Shown here piece after piece: positions 25,482 to 33,840 of a DNA stretch of 64,000 nt. Below the pieces are notes generated by a model. The model did not search any database and was not told where the DNA came from. It saw only the letters and a list, made by a program, of their open reading frames with translations. This DNA comes from Parvibaculum sp041688015 (lineage in GTDB: Bacteria > Pseudomonadota > Alphaproteobacteria > Parvibaculales > Parvibaculaceae): contig JBDNIY010000010.1 of the NCBI GenBank assembly GCA_041688015.1, forward strand, positions 1 to 64,000, read 5' to 3'. The translations under genes and the position numbers were made by a program. Every line of letters begins with the position of its first letter. Within the stretch, counting starts at the first letter, position 1.

Positions 25482-26291
25482 ATGGGACGAGTTCAAGGAA
25501 AAGTGGCGATTGTCACGGGAGCGGCCAAGGGCATTGGTGCGGCGAGTGCCAAGGCGCTGGCGCGCGAGGGCGCAAAGGTTATTTGCAGCGATTTCGATGA
25601 GGCGGGCGGCGAGGCTGTGGCGGCTGAAATTCAGCGGCTCGGTGGCGACGCGATCTTCGTTGCCCATGATGTGACCATCGAGGCGCAATGGGAAAATGTG
25701 ATGAAAGTCGCCGAGACGAAATTCGGCGGGCTGCACATTGTTGTGAACAATGCGGGTATCGTGCCTGCAGGCGGCGGCGGACCGATCGAGGAAAAGACGC
25801 TGGAAAATTGGCGGCGCACGGTCGAGGTTAATTTGGATAGTGTGTTTTTGGGATGCAAACACGCCATCCGCACGATCAAGAAATCAACGGCCAAAGGCGA
25901 TAAGGGGTCGATCATCAATATCTCATCGATCCTAGGTTTGGTCGGTTGGCCGGGCGCTAGCGATTATAATGCGGCCAAAGGCGGCGTGCGGTTGTTGTCG
26001 AAATGTGCAGCGTTGGAATGTGCGGAAGCGGGCTACGACATCCGCGTGAATTCGGTGCATCCGGGTTATATCGACACGCCGTTGGTGCGCAATATGCTTA
26101 CCGATGGCGTGTCTGCGCCGGACGGCCTTGGGCCCAACGAAAGGATGGAGATGCTTGTTTCGTTGCACCCGGTTGGCAGGCTCGGCGTGGCCGATGAAAT
26201 CGCCAATATGGTGCTGTTTCTGGCGTCCGATGAATCATCCTTCGTGACGGGCACAGAAATGGTCGTCGATGGCGGCTATACGGCGCGATAA
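25482..26291 (+). CDS. Short-chain dehydrogenase/reductase (SDR)
   Basis: 269 residues from the ATG at 25482, after GGAGACAGGG. Cofactor motif TGAAKGIG at 12-19, D37 after the second strand (SDFDE, suggesting NAD), NNAG at 89-92, catalytic S149-Y162-K166 in ISSILG and DYNAAK. Resembles SDRs annotated as 3-beta-hydroxysteroid or cyclohexanol dehydrogenases; the exact substrate is unknown. Confidence 0.9.
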   Translation: MGRVQGKVAIVTGAAKGIGAASAKALAREGAKVICSDFDEAGGEAVAAEIQRLGGDAIFVAHDVTIEAQWENVMKVAETKFGGLHIVVNNAGIVPAGGGGPIEEKTLENWRRTVEVNLDSVFLGCKHAIRTIKKSTAKGDKGSIINISSILGLVGWPGASDYNAAKGGVRLLSKCAALECAEAGYDIRVNSVHPGYIDTPLVRNMLTDGVSAPDGLGPNERMEMLVSLHPVGRLGVADEIANMVLFLASDESSFVTGTEMVVDGGYTAR

Positions 26292-26305
26292 TGAGGGCGT
26301 GGCAG

Positions 26306-26363
26306 AAAGCCTGTTTGCGCCGGAGGGCCTGAGCCGCTAAAACCTCCTGCAACAGGCTTTTGC
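26306..26363 (+). terminator. Branched hairpin after the SDR gene
   Basis: AAAGCCTGTT (26306-26315) pairs with AACAGGCTTT (26351-26360), extended by TGC/GCA, and an inner GGAGG/CCTCC pair sits within the loop. Four T residues follow. It begins 15 bp after the SDR stop and is most simply a terminator, though the long loop is unusual. Confidence 0.6.
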
Positions 26364-26423
26364 TCGCTTTGGGCGCGCCGTCGTTATTTTTGTGACATTT
26401 ACTAAAGCAACTGGAGACAGGTT

Positions 26424-26636
26424 TTGGACAAGAGCGAAATCAAACGCATTGAGGCTTATCTGCGCGACAAGTTTCGTTTGCCAACCATCTCTGTTTTCGC
26501 GCGTCCCAACAAGGACGACTCGGTGGAAGTGAATATCGGCGACGAGTTCATTGGTGTCATCTTCAAGGACGAAGAAGACGGCGAGACGTCCTATGCATTT
26601 CAGATGGCCATTCTGGACATCGACTTACCTGATTAA
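26424..26636 (+). CDS. DUF3126 family protein
   Basis: 70 residues with a TTG start at 26424 preceded by GGAGACAGG. The sequence matches DUF3126 by its LRDKFRLPTISV, KKDDS/NKDDSVEV, IGDEFIGVIF and SYAFQMAIL motifs. The family is small, restricted mainly to alphaproteobacteria and of unknown function. A highly acidic C-terminus is present. Confidence 0.9.
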   Translation: MDKSEIKRIEAYLRDKFRLPTISVFARPNKDDSVEVNIGDEFIGVIFKDEEDGETSYAFQMAILDIDLPD

Positions 26637-26687
26637 GATTTGGGACCTGCCAGACTAAGTTCTGGCCTAGGCGTACACACAAGGGAT

Positions 26688-27452
26688 TTAATCGGTGATC
26701 GTGCCTTCCAGATCGCTCGGCAAACCCGGCGCCTCGAATGAGGCGACCTTGCGCATCAGCAAATCATCGATCCGTTGCCAGTCGCCCAGATGCGTGCGCT
26801 TGAAGCGATAGGTGAGCGCGAGGCTGCGCTTAAGCAAAAGCGTGCGCATGCAGTTGGGACTTGGGATCAACGACGTCACATGCTGACACATCAGCAAGAC
26901 AAGGCGACCATCCGCGTCGGCACCCACAAGCAAGTCCTGATCGCGATAACCTGAATCCTCACGGAAGGTGAATTTTTCTAATCCGGGGACGCTTTTGTCT
27001 GGCGTGGTGGTGGTGAAATGGCGCGCATAGATTTCGCTGAGGCGGCGTTTGGCAGATAACATGTTGTCTGCTTGATGCAAGTTGAAGAAGACCATCTCGG
27101 CGTTCGGGCTGTTGTCTGAAAACTCTGCCTGGAGGGCGGGCGAATAGGGCGTAAAATCCGGCAAGAGTGCATGCATGGCAATTTCGGTGTGGTTGCCGCC
27201 GCTGCGCTGGGAAGGATAGCGCGTGAAATTTTCCGGGATCAGAAAGCGGGTGTCGCCGACCACGGCTTCGACCTTGCGGCTTTCGGCGCTGGCGCGCGGG
27301 GTATAGCCCAGCAGTTCGCCGGGTGCCGGGCCAAAGTAGTAATAGAGAAAAAGACTAGAGAAGGTCGTGACGGCCAGAATGACAAGGGCGGGCAGGATCC
27401 AAGCCGGGCGTTCATGCACCAATTCGTCACCATCCTGATTTTGTCTCGCCAC
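26688..27452 (-). CDS. Single-pass membrane protein of unknown function
   Basis: 254 residues. A charged N-terminus (residues 1-16) is followed by one hydrophobic segment (about 17-42) and a large periplasmic-looking domain with FLIPENFTRYP and FNLHQADNML. Two cysteines near residues 190-202. I do not recognise the family. It converges with DUF3126 on the other strand. Likely real because of its length, coding bias and clean topology. Confidence 0.7.
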   Translation of the reverse strand: MARQNQDGDELVHERPAWILPALVILAVTTFSSLFLYYYFGPAPGELLGYTPRASAESRKVEAVVGDTRFLIPENFTRYPSQRSGGNHTEIAMHALLPDFTPYSPALQAEFSDNSPNAEMVFFNLHQADNMLSAKRRLSEIYARHFTTTTPDKSVPGLEKFTFREDSGYRDQDLLVGADADGRLVLLMCQHVTSLIPSPNCMRTLLLKRSLALTYRFKRTHLGDWQRIDDLLMRKVASFEAPGLPSDLEGTITD

Positions 27453-27719
27453 CCCTTGTTGCTCCTTAAGTTATTTGCCTTGAACACGGGGGCTCATCTT
27501 AACGAGGCCTCATCCAGCAACAATGCTTGTTTCGTCATGGCCCTGTTTTGGCATGACCCTGTTTCGTCATGGCACACAAGAAATGGCGCATTCCGGCACG
27601 CCGCGTGGAGGCGCCGCCGCCCTTGCTGGATGGTCGCCTATAACTTATTGAAAAATAAAGATTTTTTAACACCAAGCAGGCGCAGCGGGGCGCGGCACGC
27701 AGCTTGCGATTGAGCTGGC

Positions 27720-28013
27720 ATGATCAAGTTCATGTCAAAATCGCTCGTCAGCCTTGCCATCGTTGGTGCTCTTTGGAGCCCCACCGAAGCCTGGCTTGGT
27801 GTGCAGCGCAGCGCCGGTCTTTCTTGCCGCGCGGATTTCAGTGTCTGTGAGGTGGCAGGCAAGGTTATCCCGCTGATGGATCGCTCGTCTGTTCTGGGCC
27901 AAATCGCAGCGCAGGCGCGGCGCGATCCGGCTCGCCAGTTTGGACGAGAGGCGCGCGCCATGGTTATGGCAGCACTGGATGGGGCCCGCACAGCGGCGCT
28001 GAGAGATGAATAG
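27720..28013 (+). CDS. Small exported protein of unknown function
   Basis: 97 residues with a signal peptide (MSKSLVSLAIVGALW... to about TEA at residue 24) and a mature part with two cysteines (CRADFSVC), then an Ala/Arg-rich helical tail. No family recognised. The next gene starts 2 bp after its stop, so the two are probably translated from one transcript. Confidence 0.6.
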   Translation: MIKFMSKSLVSLAIVGALWSPTEAWLGVQRSAGLSCRADFSVCEVAGKVIPLMDRSSVLGQIAAQARRDPARQFGREARAMVMAALDGARTAALRDE

Positions 28014-28015
28014 AA

Positions 28016-28345
28016 ATGGGTGGGCTCAATCCAATGTCTGAATGGACAACGTTCTTTTTTGCAACCGGGACAGGCTTTGTGGCGGCGGGGCTAGCGGGTA
28101 GTTTTTATCGGCTGGTGACCAACAAGCCCGCGAGCTTTCAGATTTGGGATGGCACTCTTATTGGGCAGGTCGCGGGTATTTTGACGCTGGTTTTTGCCGG
28201 TCCCAATGTCATCATGCGCAACGCGTTGCGCGCGCAAATGTTTGAAGATCGCCCACCCGCATGGCTCTTGCTCTCGTTCTTCATCGCCATGATGTGGAGT
28301 TGCCTATCCGGCATTTTCCTGCTGAGCCTGTTGCTCGCGCACTAG
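28016..28345 (+). CDS. Small three-helix membrane protein of unknown function
   Basis: 109 residues with three hydrophobic segments (about 12-30, 45-62 and 83-107) separated by short charged loops. A later ATG at residue 7 (MSEWTTFFF) is an alternative start. Next to the exported protein upstream. Its stop overlaps the end of the convergent gene by 4 bp. Confidence 0.65.
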   Translation: MGGLNPMSEWTTFFFATGTGFVAAGLAGSFYRLVTNKPASFQIWDGTLIGQVAGILTLVFAGPNVIMRNALRAQMFEDRPPAWLLLSFFIAMMWSCLSGIFLLSLLLAH

Positions 28346-29427
28346 TTAAAACGTCTCCGGCGAAAGCGACGGCCCAGCGTGCCGAGGAAACCGGCACCGA
28401 TGGTGGCGATAATCCACCAACCCCAGCCCAGCGCCCAAAGGATCAGATTGGCGACCGTCTTGAAGGCGCGCAGGCTGGTCTTGCCTGTGATGTCGATGAT
28501 ACCGCGTGTTTTGGCACCGAATTTACCGCTCATTTTGGTGACGCGGGCCAGATCGTCACTATTGTTCACATATTTCAGCAAGCGCACGGATTCAGCAGGG
28601 CCGACGCTTTTTTCGAGTGTAGCAATTTCGTTAAGCGCGGGTGTGATCTTGGCCATCGAAACGCCGCTCGCATAATCGGTGATGGCGTGACGCGTTGCCG
28701 ACGTGTCGGCGAGGTTGACGGTCTTCAGCGTGCCGCTGAGTTTCTCAAAGTTAACGGCTTCGTTGAGAAGCTGCGTCAGGTGGCGGGTGAAACCTGCGGT
28801 CAGCGTGCCGGCCTTCTTGGCGACCTTGAGCAGCGAGACGCCAATGCGGGCTGGCAGTGCGCCGCCGCCCGTGGCGATGGTGGCTGTGGTAGCCGCTAGG
28901 CCGACGACGGAGAGGCCGAGGATGAATTTTGAATAGTCTTCGCCTTTGACGAGCTTGGTGCCTTCTTGGCTGATGTCGCGCACATCGCCGACGACAGTGA
29001 GGTCAGACGTCACGGCACCAACAAAGGAGGCTGTGTCGTTGCCTGCGCCGGTGACGAAGCCTTCAAAGAAGCTGCCGGTGTTGCGCGCGACACTGCGGGT
29101 GAGGCCCTTTTCCGATTGAAGGCGGGCGGCGGTGCCGGACTCAATGGGCATGTCGGCGTAATCTGCGATGTCGGCATACATGACGGCGTCGTCGTAGGAG
29201 CCTGAATCGAGCGCGGTATCAATGCGGCGGCTCAGGTCTGTGCCGCTGGTCTTTTGCGCAAGCTCGGCGCGCACGAAGGGATCGGCGGGGATCATGTCGT
29301 CGGAGACCACGCTATCAAGCAGGCCGTTCTGATAGGCGAGAACAAAGAGGACCGGCACAAGCAAAAAGAAAATGACGATGTCGAAGAAAATCTTCATGTC
29401 GTTCGCGCCCCAAAATGCCATTAACAT
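28342..29427 (-). CDS. Large uncharacterised membrane-anchored protein with glycine-rich central region
   Basis: 361 residues. A hydrophobic segment near residues 12-30 (FDIVIFFLLVPVLFVLAY) and another close to the C-terminus (about 333-352) bracket the protein, with a basic tail RRFRRRRFN. The middle (FVTGAGNDTASFVGAVTSDL ... IATGGGALPARIG) looks like the hydrophobic TG-rich pre-toxin regions of secreted toxins, but no toxin domain is visible. The function is not known. The ATG at 29397 is an alternative start. It overlaps the convergent gene by 4 bp. Confidence 0.7.
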   Translation of the reverse strand: MLMAFWGANDMKIFFDIVIFFLLVPVLFVLAYQNGLLDSVVSDDMIPADPFVRAELAQKTSGTDLSRRIDTALDSGSYDDAVMYADIADYADMPIESGTAARLQSEKGLTRSVARNTGSFFEGFVTGAGNDTASFVGAVTSDLTVVGDVRDISQEGTKLVKGEDYSKFILGLSVVGLAATTATIATGGGALPARIGVSLLKVAKKAGTLTAGFTRHLTQLLNEAVNFEKLSGTLKTVNLADTSATRHAITDYASGVSMAKITPALNEIATLEKSVGPAESVRLLKYVNNSDDLARVTKMSGKFGAKTRGIIDITGKTSLRAFKTVANLILWALGWGWWIIATIGAGFLGTLGRRFRRRRFN

Positions 29428-29645
29428 CAGCCCCGCCTAACCTTGAGGCATTGGGCGGTGGTCTGCAACCGTCAGGCCTTGTTTCTGTGGCCCAGCCGCC
29501 GATTGGGGAGCCTGAGTGCGACGCGATTGCCACAACGAAGGCGGTGCGGCCCCTGAGGCGGGCGGCATCATCATCATTGTGACGCAGGCGATTGCCCGTG
29601 GCATAGTTGCCCTCAATTATGAAATTTGAACGAGGATACGACCCG

Positions 29646-30176
29646 ATGGCCATTTTTTCACTTGGCGCAAGCACGCCTCAATTGCCCGCAGAAGGCGACT
29701 ACTGGATCGCGCCCAATGCACAAGTGATGGGCAATGTAAAACTCGAACACAACGCCAGCATCTGGTTCAACGCGGTGTTGCGCGGCGACAATGAACTTAT
29801 TCACATCGGCGAAAATTCTAACGTGCAGGACGGCTCGGTGCTGCATACCGATGTCGGCTCTCCATTGACCATCGAAGAAAACGTGACCATCGGCCATATG
29901 GTGATGCTGCATGGCTGCACCATCGGGGCAGGCAGCTTAATTGGTATTGGCAGCATCATTTTGAACAACACGCGGATCGGCAAAAACTGTCTGATCGGGG
30001 CGAATACGCTGATTGCCGAAGGCAAAGACATTCCGGACAATTCAATGGTTTTGGGCGCACCAGGCAAGGTGGTACGCACACTGAGCGATGAGCACGCGGC
30101 GGCCTTGCGGCTGTCGGCAGATCACTATGTTCAGAACTGGCAGCGCTATGCGCGCGATCTGAAACAGATCGGCTAA
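29646..30176 (+). CDS. Gamma-class carbonic anhydrase family protein
   Basis: 176 residues from the ATG at 29646 after CGAGGA. A left-handed beta helix of hexapeptide repeats; the three zinc-binding histidines are H67 (VLHTD), H84 (IGHM) and H89 (MLHGC). Relatives (YrdA, PaaY, CaiE types) hydrate CO2 or hydrolyse thioesters, and many show little carbonic anhydrase activity. The crotonase gene follows after 33 bp on the same strand, so a link with CoA-thioester metabolism is possible. Confidence 0.92.
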   Translation: MAIFSLGASTPQLPAEGDYWIAPNAQVMGNVKLEHNASIWFNAVLRGDNELIHIGENSNVQDGSVLHTDVGSPLTIEENVTIGHMVMLHGCTIGAGSLIGIGSIILNNTRIGKNCLIGANTLIAEGKDIPDNSMVLGAPGKVVRTLSDEHAAALRLSADHYVQNWQRYARDLKQIG

Positions 30177-30209
30177 ATTAATTTAAAAGCGGTACAAGAA
30201 AGATATGAC

Positions 30210-31034
30210 ATGAGCAAAGCGCAGGAAGCGACGGCGGCCGTTGAACCGGAAATGCTGTATGAAGTGTCTGAACATATCGCCACGATCACGTTCAATGCGC
30301 CCGACCGCATGAACACGATTTCGGGGCCGATGCTCAAGCAATTGACCGAGCGATTGCTGGAAGCCAATCAAGACAAGGACGTGCGTTGTGTGATCCTGAC
30401 AGGCCGGGGTCGCGCTTTTTGTGCGGGGCTTGATTTAAGACCCGAGAAGGGCGGCGTGGCCGGGCTGTCAAATGGCGCGACAACGGTTTCGACCTCGCTT
30501 GATCTGCGCAACACCCCGCCGACCGTTTTGTTTGAAATGGAAAAGCCAGTGATTGCGGCGATCAATGGTGGCGCGGCGGGCTATGGCATGGACACGGCAC
30601 TCGGTTGCGATATTCGGTTGATGGGCAAGTCGGGCAAATTAGCGGCGGCGTTTTGCAAGCGCGGCATTGTGCCTGAATCGGGCGGCACATGGTTTTTGCC
30701 GCGCTTGATCGGCTGGTCGAAGGCGGCAGAGTTGATTTTCACGGGCCGGACATTGAACGCCGAAGAAACCGTCGAATGGGGTCTTGCGTCGGAGGTGGTC
30801 GAAGATGCCGACCTGATGACGCGGGCACGCGAACTGGCGCGCGAGATCGCGGGCAATGCGCCGCTGGCGGTGCAGGCGGCCAAGCGGATGATGCGCATGG
30901 GCCTTAACGAACCGTTCGGCGAACATGTGCATCATGTCTATCTGCAATTGCTGCCCTTGTTGCGGACCGAAGATGTGAAGGAAGGCATGATGTCCTTCAT
31001 GGAGAAACGACCGCCGGTGTTCGAGGGGCGTTGA
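30210..31034 (+). CDS. Enoyl-CoA hydratase/isomerase family protein (crotonase)
   Basis: 274 residues. FCAGLDLRPEKGG around 71-83 and INGGAAGYGMDTALGCDIRL around 117-136 form the oxyanion hole; FCKRGIVPESGGTWFLPRL around 150 carries the acidic residue position. The N-terminal extension of about 15 residues is not conserved. It is the second of four crotonases in this window and probably co-transcribed with the carbonic-anhydrase-like gene. Substrate unknown. Confidence 0.9.
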   Translation: MSKAQEATAAVEPEMLYEVSEHIATITFNAPDRMNTISGPMLKQLTERLLEANQDKDVRCVILTGRGRAFCAGLDLRPEKGGVAGLSNGATTVSTSLDLRNTPPTVLFEMEKPVIAAINGGAAGYGMDTALGCDIRLMGKSGKLAAAFCKRGIVPESGGTWFLPRLIGWSKAAELIFTGRTLNAEETVEWGLASEVVEDADLMTRARELAREIAGNAPLAVQAAKRMMRMGLNEPFGEHVHHVYLQLLPLLRTEDVKEGMMSFMEKRPPVFEGR

Positions 31035-31082
31035 ACAAAAGGCCCAAGGGTCAGGATGCAGGACAATGAGGCGAATGAGACA

Positions 31083-32246
31083 ATGAGTTGCGCGTCCGCC
31101 CTGCGCCTTCTGATGCTCCTTCTGCTGGCAGTAGCTTGGCCTGTGGTACCGCTCTGGGCGGCGAGCTTCACGGGCAATTATCACGGGATCGCGGTGGCGG
31201 CAGGTATGTCGCTCTCGTTACAGGAGACAGGTGGGCGGCTGGTCGGTCGGTTGGCGGCGGCCGATGGGCGCAGCTACGCGCTGAACGGGGCTCTATCGGA
31301 TGACAAGCCGGGGTCTGACAAAAAATCTGGCGGGGCAATCACGCGCGGCGCGCAAGGCGAGTTGCGCCTTGGCGGGCAGGCGCTGGCGGTTGCTTTTTTC
31401 CGTCTTGAGGAGCGCCCGCTCGGCATTCAGTTTTTGTTTATTCCGGTCAAGGATGACGGTAAGCCCGACATGTCACTGGCGCATGACTATTCGTTTTTGG
31501 CGCAAGGCGTGGACGTCAGGTCCAAGCAGAGGTTCATCGCGGCACCAACGGGCGACCAGAAAGTCGATCTGCTTCGTTTCATTGATGAATACCGGCAATG
31601 GGCCCCGCGCGACGTGGCGCGTGTTTATGAACGCTTGAGTGAGCGTGATAAAGGGCTCATTGAGCTTTATGATCATGCGAGCGGTGACATTTTATGGCGT
31701 GTCTGCGCGACCAATCCACCGAATGAATTTGTCACCCAACCGATGATCGACGAATTGTTGGACCGTCAACACATTACTTGTGCGGAGCTGACACCGCTGA
31801 CCGAGCGGGCTGAGAAAGGTGGGTTGTTTCCCGAGTTTCTGCGGCGCGCGCGGTTTCAGTTTCAGATCATTCGCGAAACGATATTGTGCAATCGGGGGCA
31901 GTCGTCGCCGGGCAAATGCGCTGATATTAGCGCGTTGGGTGCGCCATTGATCGTGCATTGGCGTGATGTGCGCTCGATCCTGCAGGAGCTTGCGCCAGCC
32001 ACCCCTGTGACAGCGGATGAACCCGCGTCGCCTGAGCCCGATGTTGTCGCGGTGGCGGCTCAAAGCGATGAAGACCATCACGTGCCATTGCCGCCCTTGC
32101 GCACAAGTCTTGCCGATGTACCGAACGAAACGCGTGGTCACGCAACGGCGGCCCGCAATCACAACATCGTGGTCAGGGAAGGCCGTACCATCGCCAAATT
32201 ACGACGACGCGGCCTTCATCTGCCATTGCGCGATCCGCGTAGGTAA
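31083..32246 (+). CDS. Exported protein of unknown function
   Basis: 387 residues from the ATG at 31083, where a signal peptide starts (CASALRLLMLLLLAVAWP ... WAA). The start at 31056 would put acidic residues before it. The mature part begins SFTGNYHGIAVA, with a beta-rich domain of about 100 residues, then a helical region with KVDLLRFIDEYRQW and four cysteines. The last 80 residues are low complexity. No family recognised. The stop codon lies inside a 26-bp tandem repeat, so the C-terminus may have been altered. Confidence 0.7.
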   Translation: MSCASALRLLMLLLLAVAWPVVPLWAASFTGNYHGIAVAAGMSLSLQETGGRLVGRLAAADGRSYALNGALSDDKPGSDKKSGGAITRGAQGELRLGGQALAVAFFRLEERPLGIQFLFIPVKDDGKPDMSLAHDYSFLAQGVDVRSKQRFIAAPTGDQKVDLLRFIDEYRQWAPRDVARVYERLSERDKGLIELYDHASGDILWRVCATNPPNEFVTQPMIDELLDRQHITCAELTPLTERAEKGGLFPEFLRRARFQFQIIRETILCNRGQSSPGKCADISALGAPLIVHWRDVRSILQELAPATPVTADEPASPEPDVVAVAAQSDEDHHVPLPPLRTSLADVPNETRGHATAARNHNIVVREGRTIAKLRRRGLHLPLRDPRR

Positions 32247-32327
32247 GCGTTGGGCGTGATCTGCGTAGCTAAGTGTTGGGCGCGACCCACGTAGGTAAGC
32301 GCTGGGCGTGATCTGCGCAGTTAGTTG
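32238..32327. repeat. 26-bp tandem repeat, three full copies and a partial
   Basis: Units begin at 32238, 32264, 32290 and 32316 with CGTAGGTAAGCG or close variants, followed by TTGGGCGTGATCTG. The first copy encodes the last residues and stop codon of the exported protein; the last merges with the stop of the convergent FKBP gene. Confidence 0.85.
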
Positions 32328-32746
32328 ATGGCGATCACTTCGATGGCGAAGGTCAGGTCTTGGCCCGCCAGTGGATGATTGGCGTCGAGCTTGACTGTCT
32401 CATCGTTGATGTCATTGACGACGAGGGCGATTTCGCGTCCGTCGGGGCCGCGCGCGCTGAGGCGCATGCCGAGCGTCAGTTCCATGTCGGCGGGCATTTC
32501 TGAGCGTGGTACGTCCTGCACCATACGCGGATCATGGTCGCCATAGGCTTGCGCACAGGGAATGGTGAATGTCTTGTTTTCACCCACGTTCATGCCTGTG
32601 ACGGCACTGTCAAAACCGGGAATGACCTGCCCTGAGCCGACAGTGAAGTCGAGGGGTTCGCGTCCTGAGCTTGAGTCGAAGACGGTGTCGTCGCCCAATG
32701 TGCCTGTGTAGTGCACTTGCACTGTGTCGCCGCTTGCCGCTGCCAT
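32321..32746 (-). CDS. FKBP-type peptidyl-prolyl cis-trans isomerase, SlyD-like
   Basis: 141 residues from the ATG at 32746. VQVHYTGTLGDDTVFDSS at 9-26 starts the FKBP fold; NHPLAGQDLTF near the C-terminus is the SlyD-type end, and the insert-in-flap chaperone domain lies between (about 65-120). SlyD enzymes catalyse prolyl isomerisation and assist folding. The histidine-rich metal tail of E. coli SlyD is missing. Cytosolic. A transcription terminator of the upstream GYF_2 gene lies just before the start. Confidence 0.9.
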   Translation of the reverse strand: MAAASGDTVQVHYTGTLGDDTVFDSSSGREPLDFTVGSGQVIPGFDSAVTGMNVGENKTFTIPCAQAYGDHDPRMVQDVPRSEMPADMELTLGMRLSARGPDGREIALVVNDINDETVKLDANHPLAGQDLTFAIEVIAIN

Positions 32747-32761
32747 ATAATCGCCTTTCAA

Positions 32762-32794
32762 AATAAAAAAAGTCTTCAGGAATTTCCTGAAGAC
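32762..32794 (-). terminator. Intrinsic terminator of the GYF_2 gene
   Basis: On the minus strand GTCTTCAGG (32772-32780 paired with 32786-32794) forms a 9-bp stem followed by a T-rich run (complement of AAATAAAAAAA at 32761-32771). It separates the GYF_2 gene from the FKBP gene. Confidence 0.85.
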
Positions 32795-32878
32795 CTGATG
32801 GCCATGTGGAAGACTAACGCGCTCAAACGCTCACGTCACCCCTTGTGGTCGATTGAAATGGCGCAGATTTACGCGCGG

Positions 32879-33595
32879 CTAGAAGGCACGACGCCAGACG
32901 CGGCGAATTTTGGCGTCTGTTTCGGGGCCGAGATTATGCCAAGCCGTGCGGTCGCGGGTTGCGTCCACGATGAACATGCTGTCGGTCTTGCCGATATGAA
33001 TGCTGAGATCGTTGAGGAGGCCAGCGGCGGTGGTGTCTGTGTTCACGCACCAGACATTGGGTGCCAATTTGTAGGCGGGCCCAAGCGACATGATGGCTTG
33101 TTCAAGCGGCCCGGCATAGCGCGCCTTGATGTCCATGATAACGATGAAGTTGGCCGTTTCGGCTTGGCGGCGGCGGTCTGTCTGATCTTTGGCAGGGCCA
33201 TAGGTTGGGCGCTGCGCTGCTTTGGTATCGGGTGTGGTGGCCTGCTGGATAGTGCCGCTGTCTTCGGCTGTGGCAGGCACTGCCTGATCGGTGGCGAGAT
33301 AGGTCGGCACAACGCGGGTGATTTCGTCTTCTGGCGTTGGCGCTTGCGGCATGGGGTCGGCAAAATTGGTGGCGAAGGCGGCGACGGTATTGGCGGTCAT
33401 CCAGGTGGGGTCGTCCAGCAAGGTGCCTTCCGGCGCAATCAGACTGCTCGCAATGACACGGCCTTCCGCGATATAGCCCGCCATGGCCTCATAGGTGTAA
33501 GGACCGTAGAGGCGATCTCCATATTTCAACAGCCAGCGTCCGGCGGTTTGATTGTCGCCTATTGTCGGCGTTGATTGGTGTTTAACGTCCGTCAT
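32879..33595 (-). CDS. GYF_2-domain protein with uncharacterised C-terminal domain
   Basis: 238 residues from the ATG at 33595. Residues about 20-65 (WLLKYGDRLYGPYTYEAM ... EGRVIASSLIAPEG) match the GYF_2 (DUF4339) module, a small predicted protein-interaction domain. A Pro/Thr-rich linker of about 85 residues follows. The C-terminal 85 residues (NFIVIMDIKARYAGPLEQAI to RDRTAWHNLG) look like a small alpha-beta domain that I cannot name, perhaps related to SinR/CRISPR-associated Cas2-like folds by shape only. Soluble; probably an adaptor. Confidence 0.75.
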   Translation of the reverse strand: MTDVKHQSTPTIGDNQTAGRWLLKYGDRLYGPYTYEAMAGYIAEGRVIASSLIAPEGTLLDDPTWMTANTVAAFATNFADPMPQAPTPEDEITRVVPTYLATDQAVPATAEDSGTIQQATTPDTKAAQRPTYGPAKDQTDRRRQAETANFIVIMDIKARYAGPLEQAIMSLGPAYKLAPNVWCVNTDTTAAGLLNDLSIHIGKTDSMFIVDATRDRTAWHNLGPETDAKIRRVWRRAF

Positions 33596-33840
33596 CGGTG
33601 CTCGCGCTTTGTAAAGCTGCCTCACATTCCGCCAAGGCCACCAGCGTGCGGCCAAGTCGAATCATAACCATTTATTGCCGAATTTGGCCAAGACCTTTCT
33701 ATAACACGTTCTCTGTGCCGCTGCGTCAACGCTGACCTGCTTGCGGTTCGGGGCTCAAGCGGGCAGATTTTGGGCAAGGGTGCGGCTTTGATGCGCCAAC
33801 ATAATTATCTCAGGCTATTTTTCGAGATCAGGGAAACGCT

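Noticed and set aside
32711..33574. Rightward frame of 287 codons across the GYF_2 gene
   Set aside because: Antisense to the GYF_2 gene with its clear domain; composition is Gly/Cys-rich as expected for a shadow frame.
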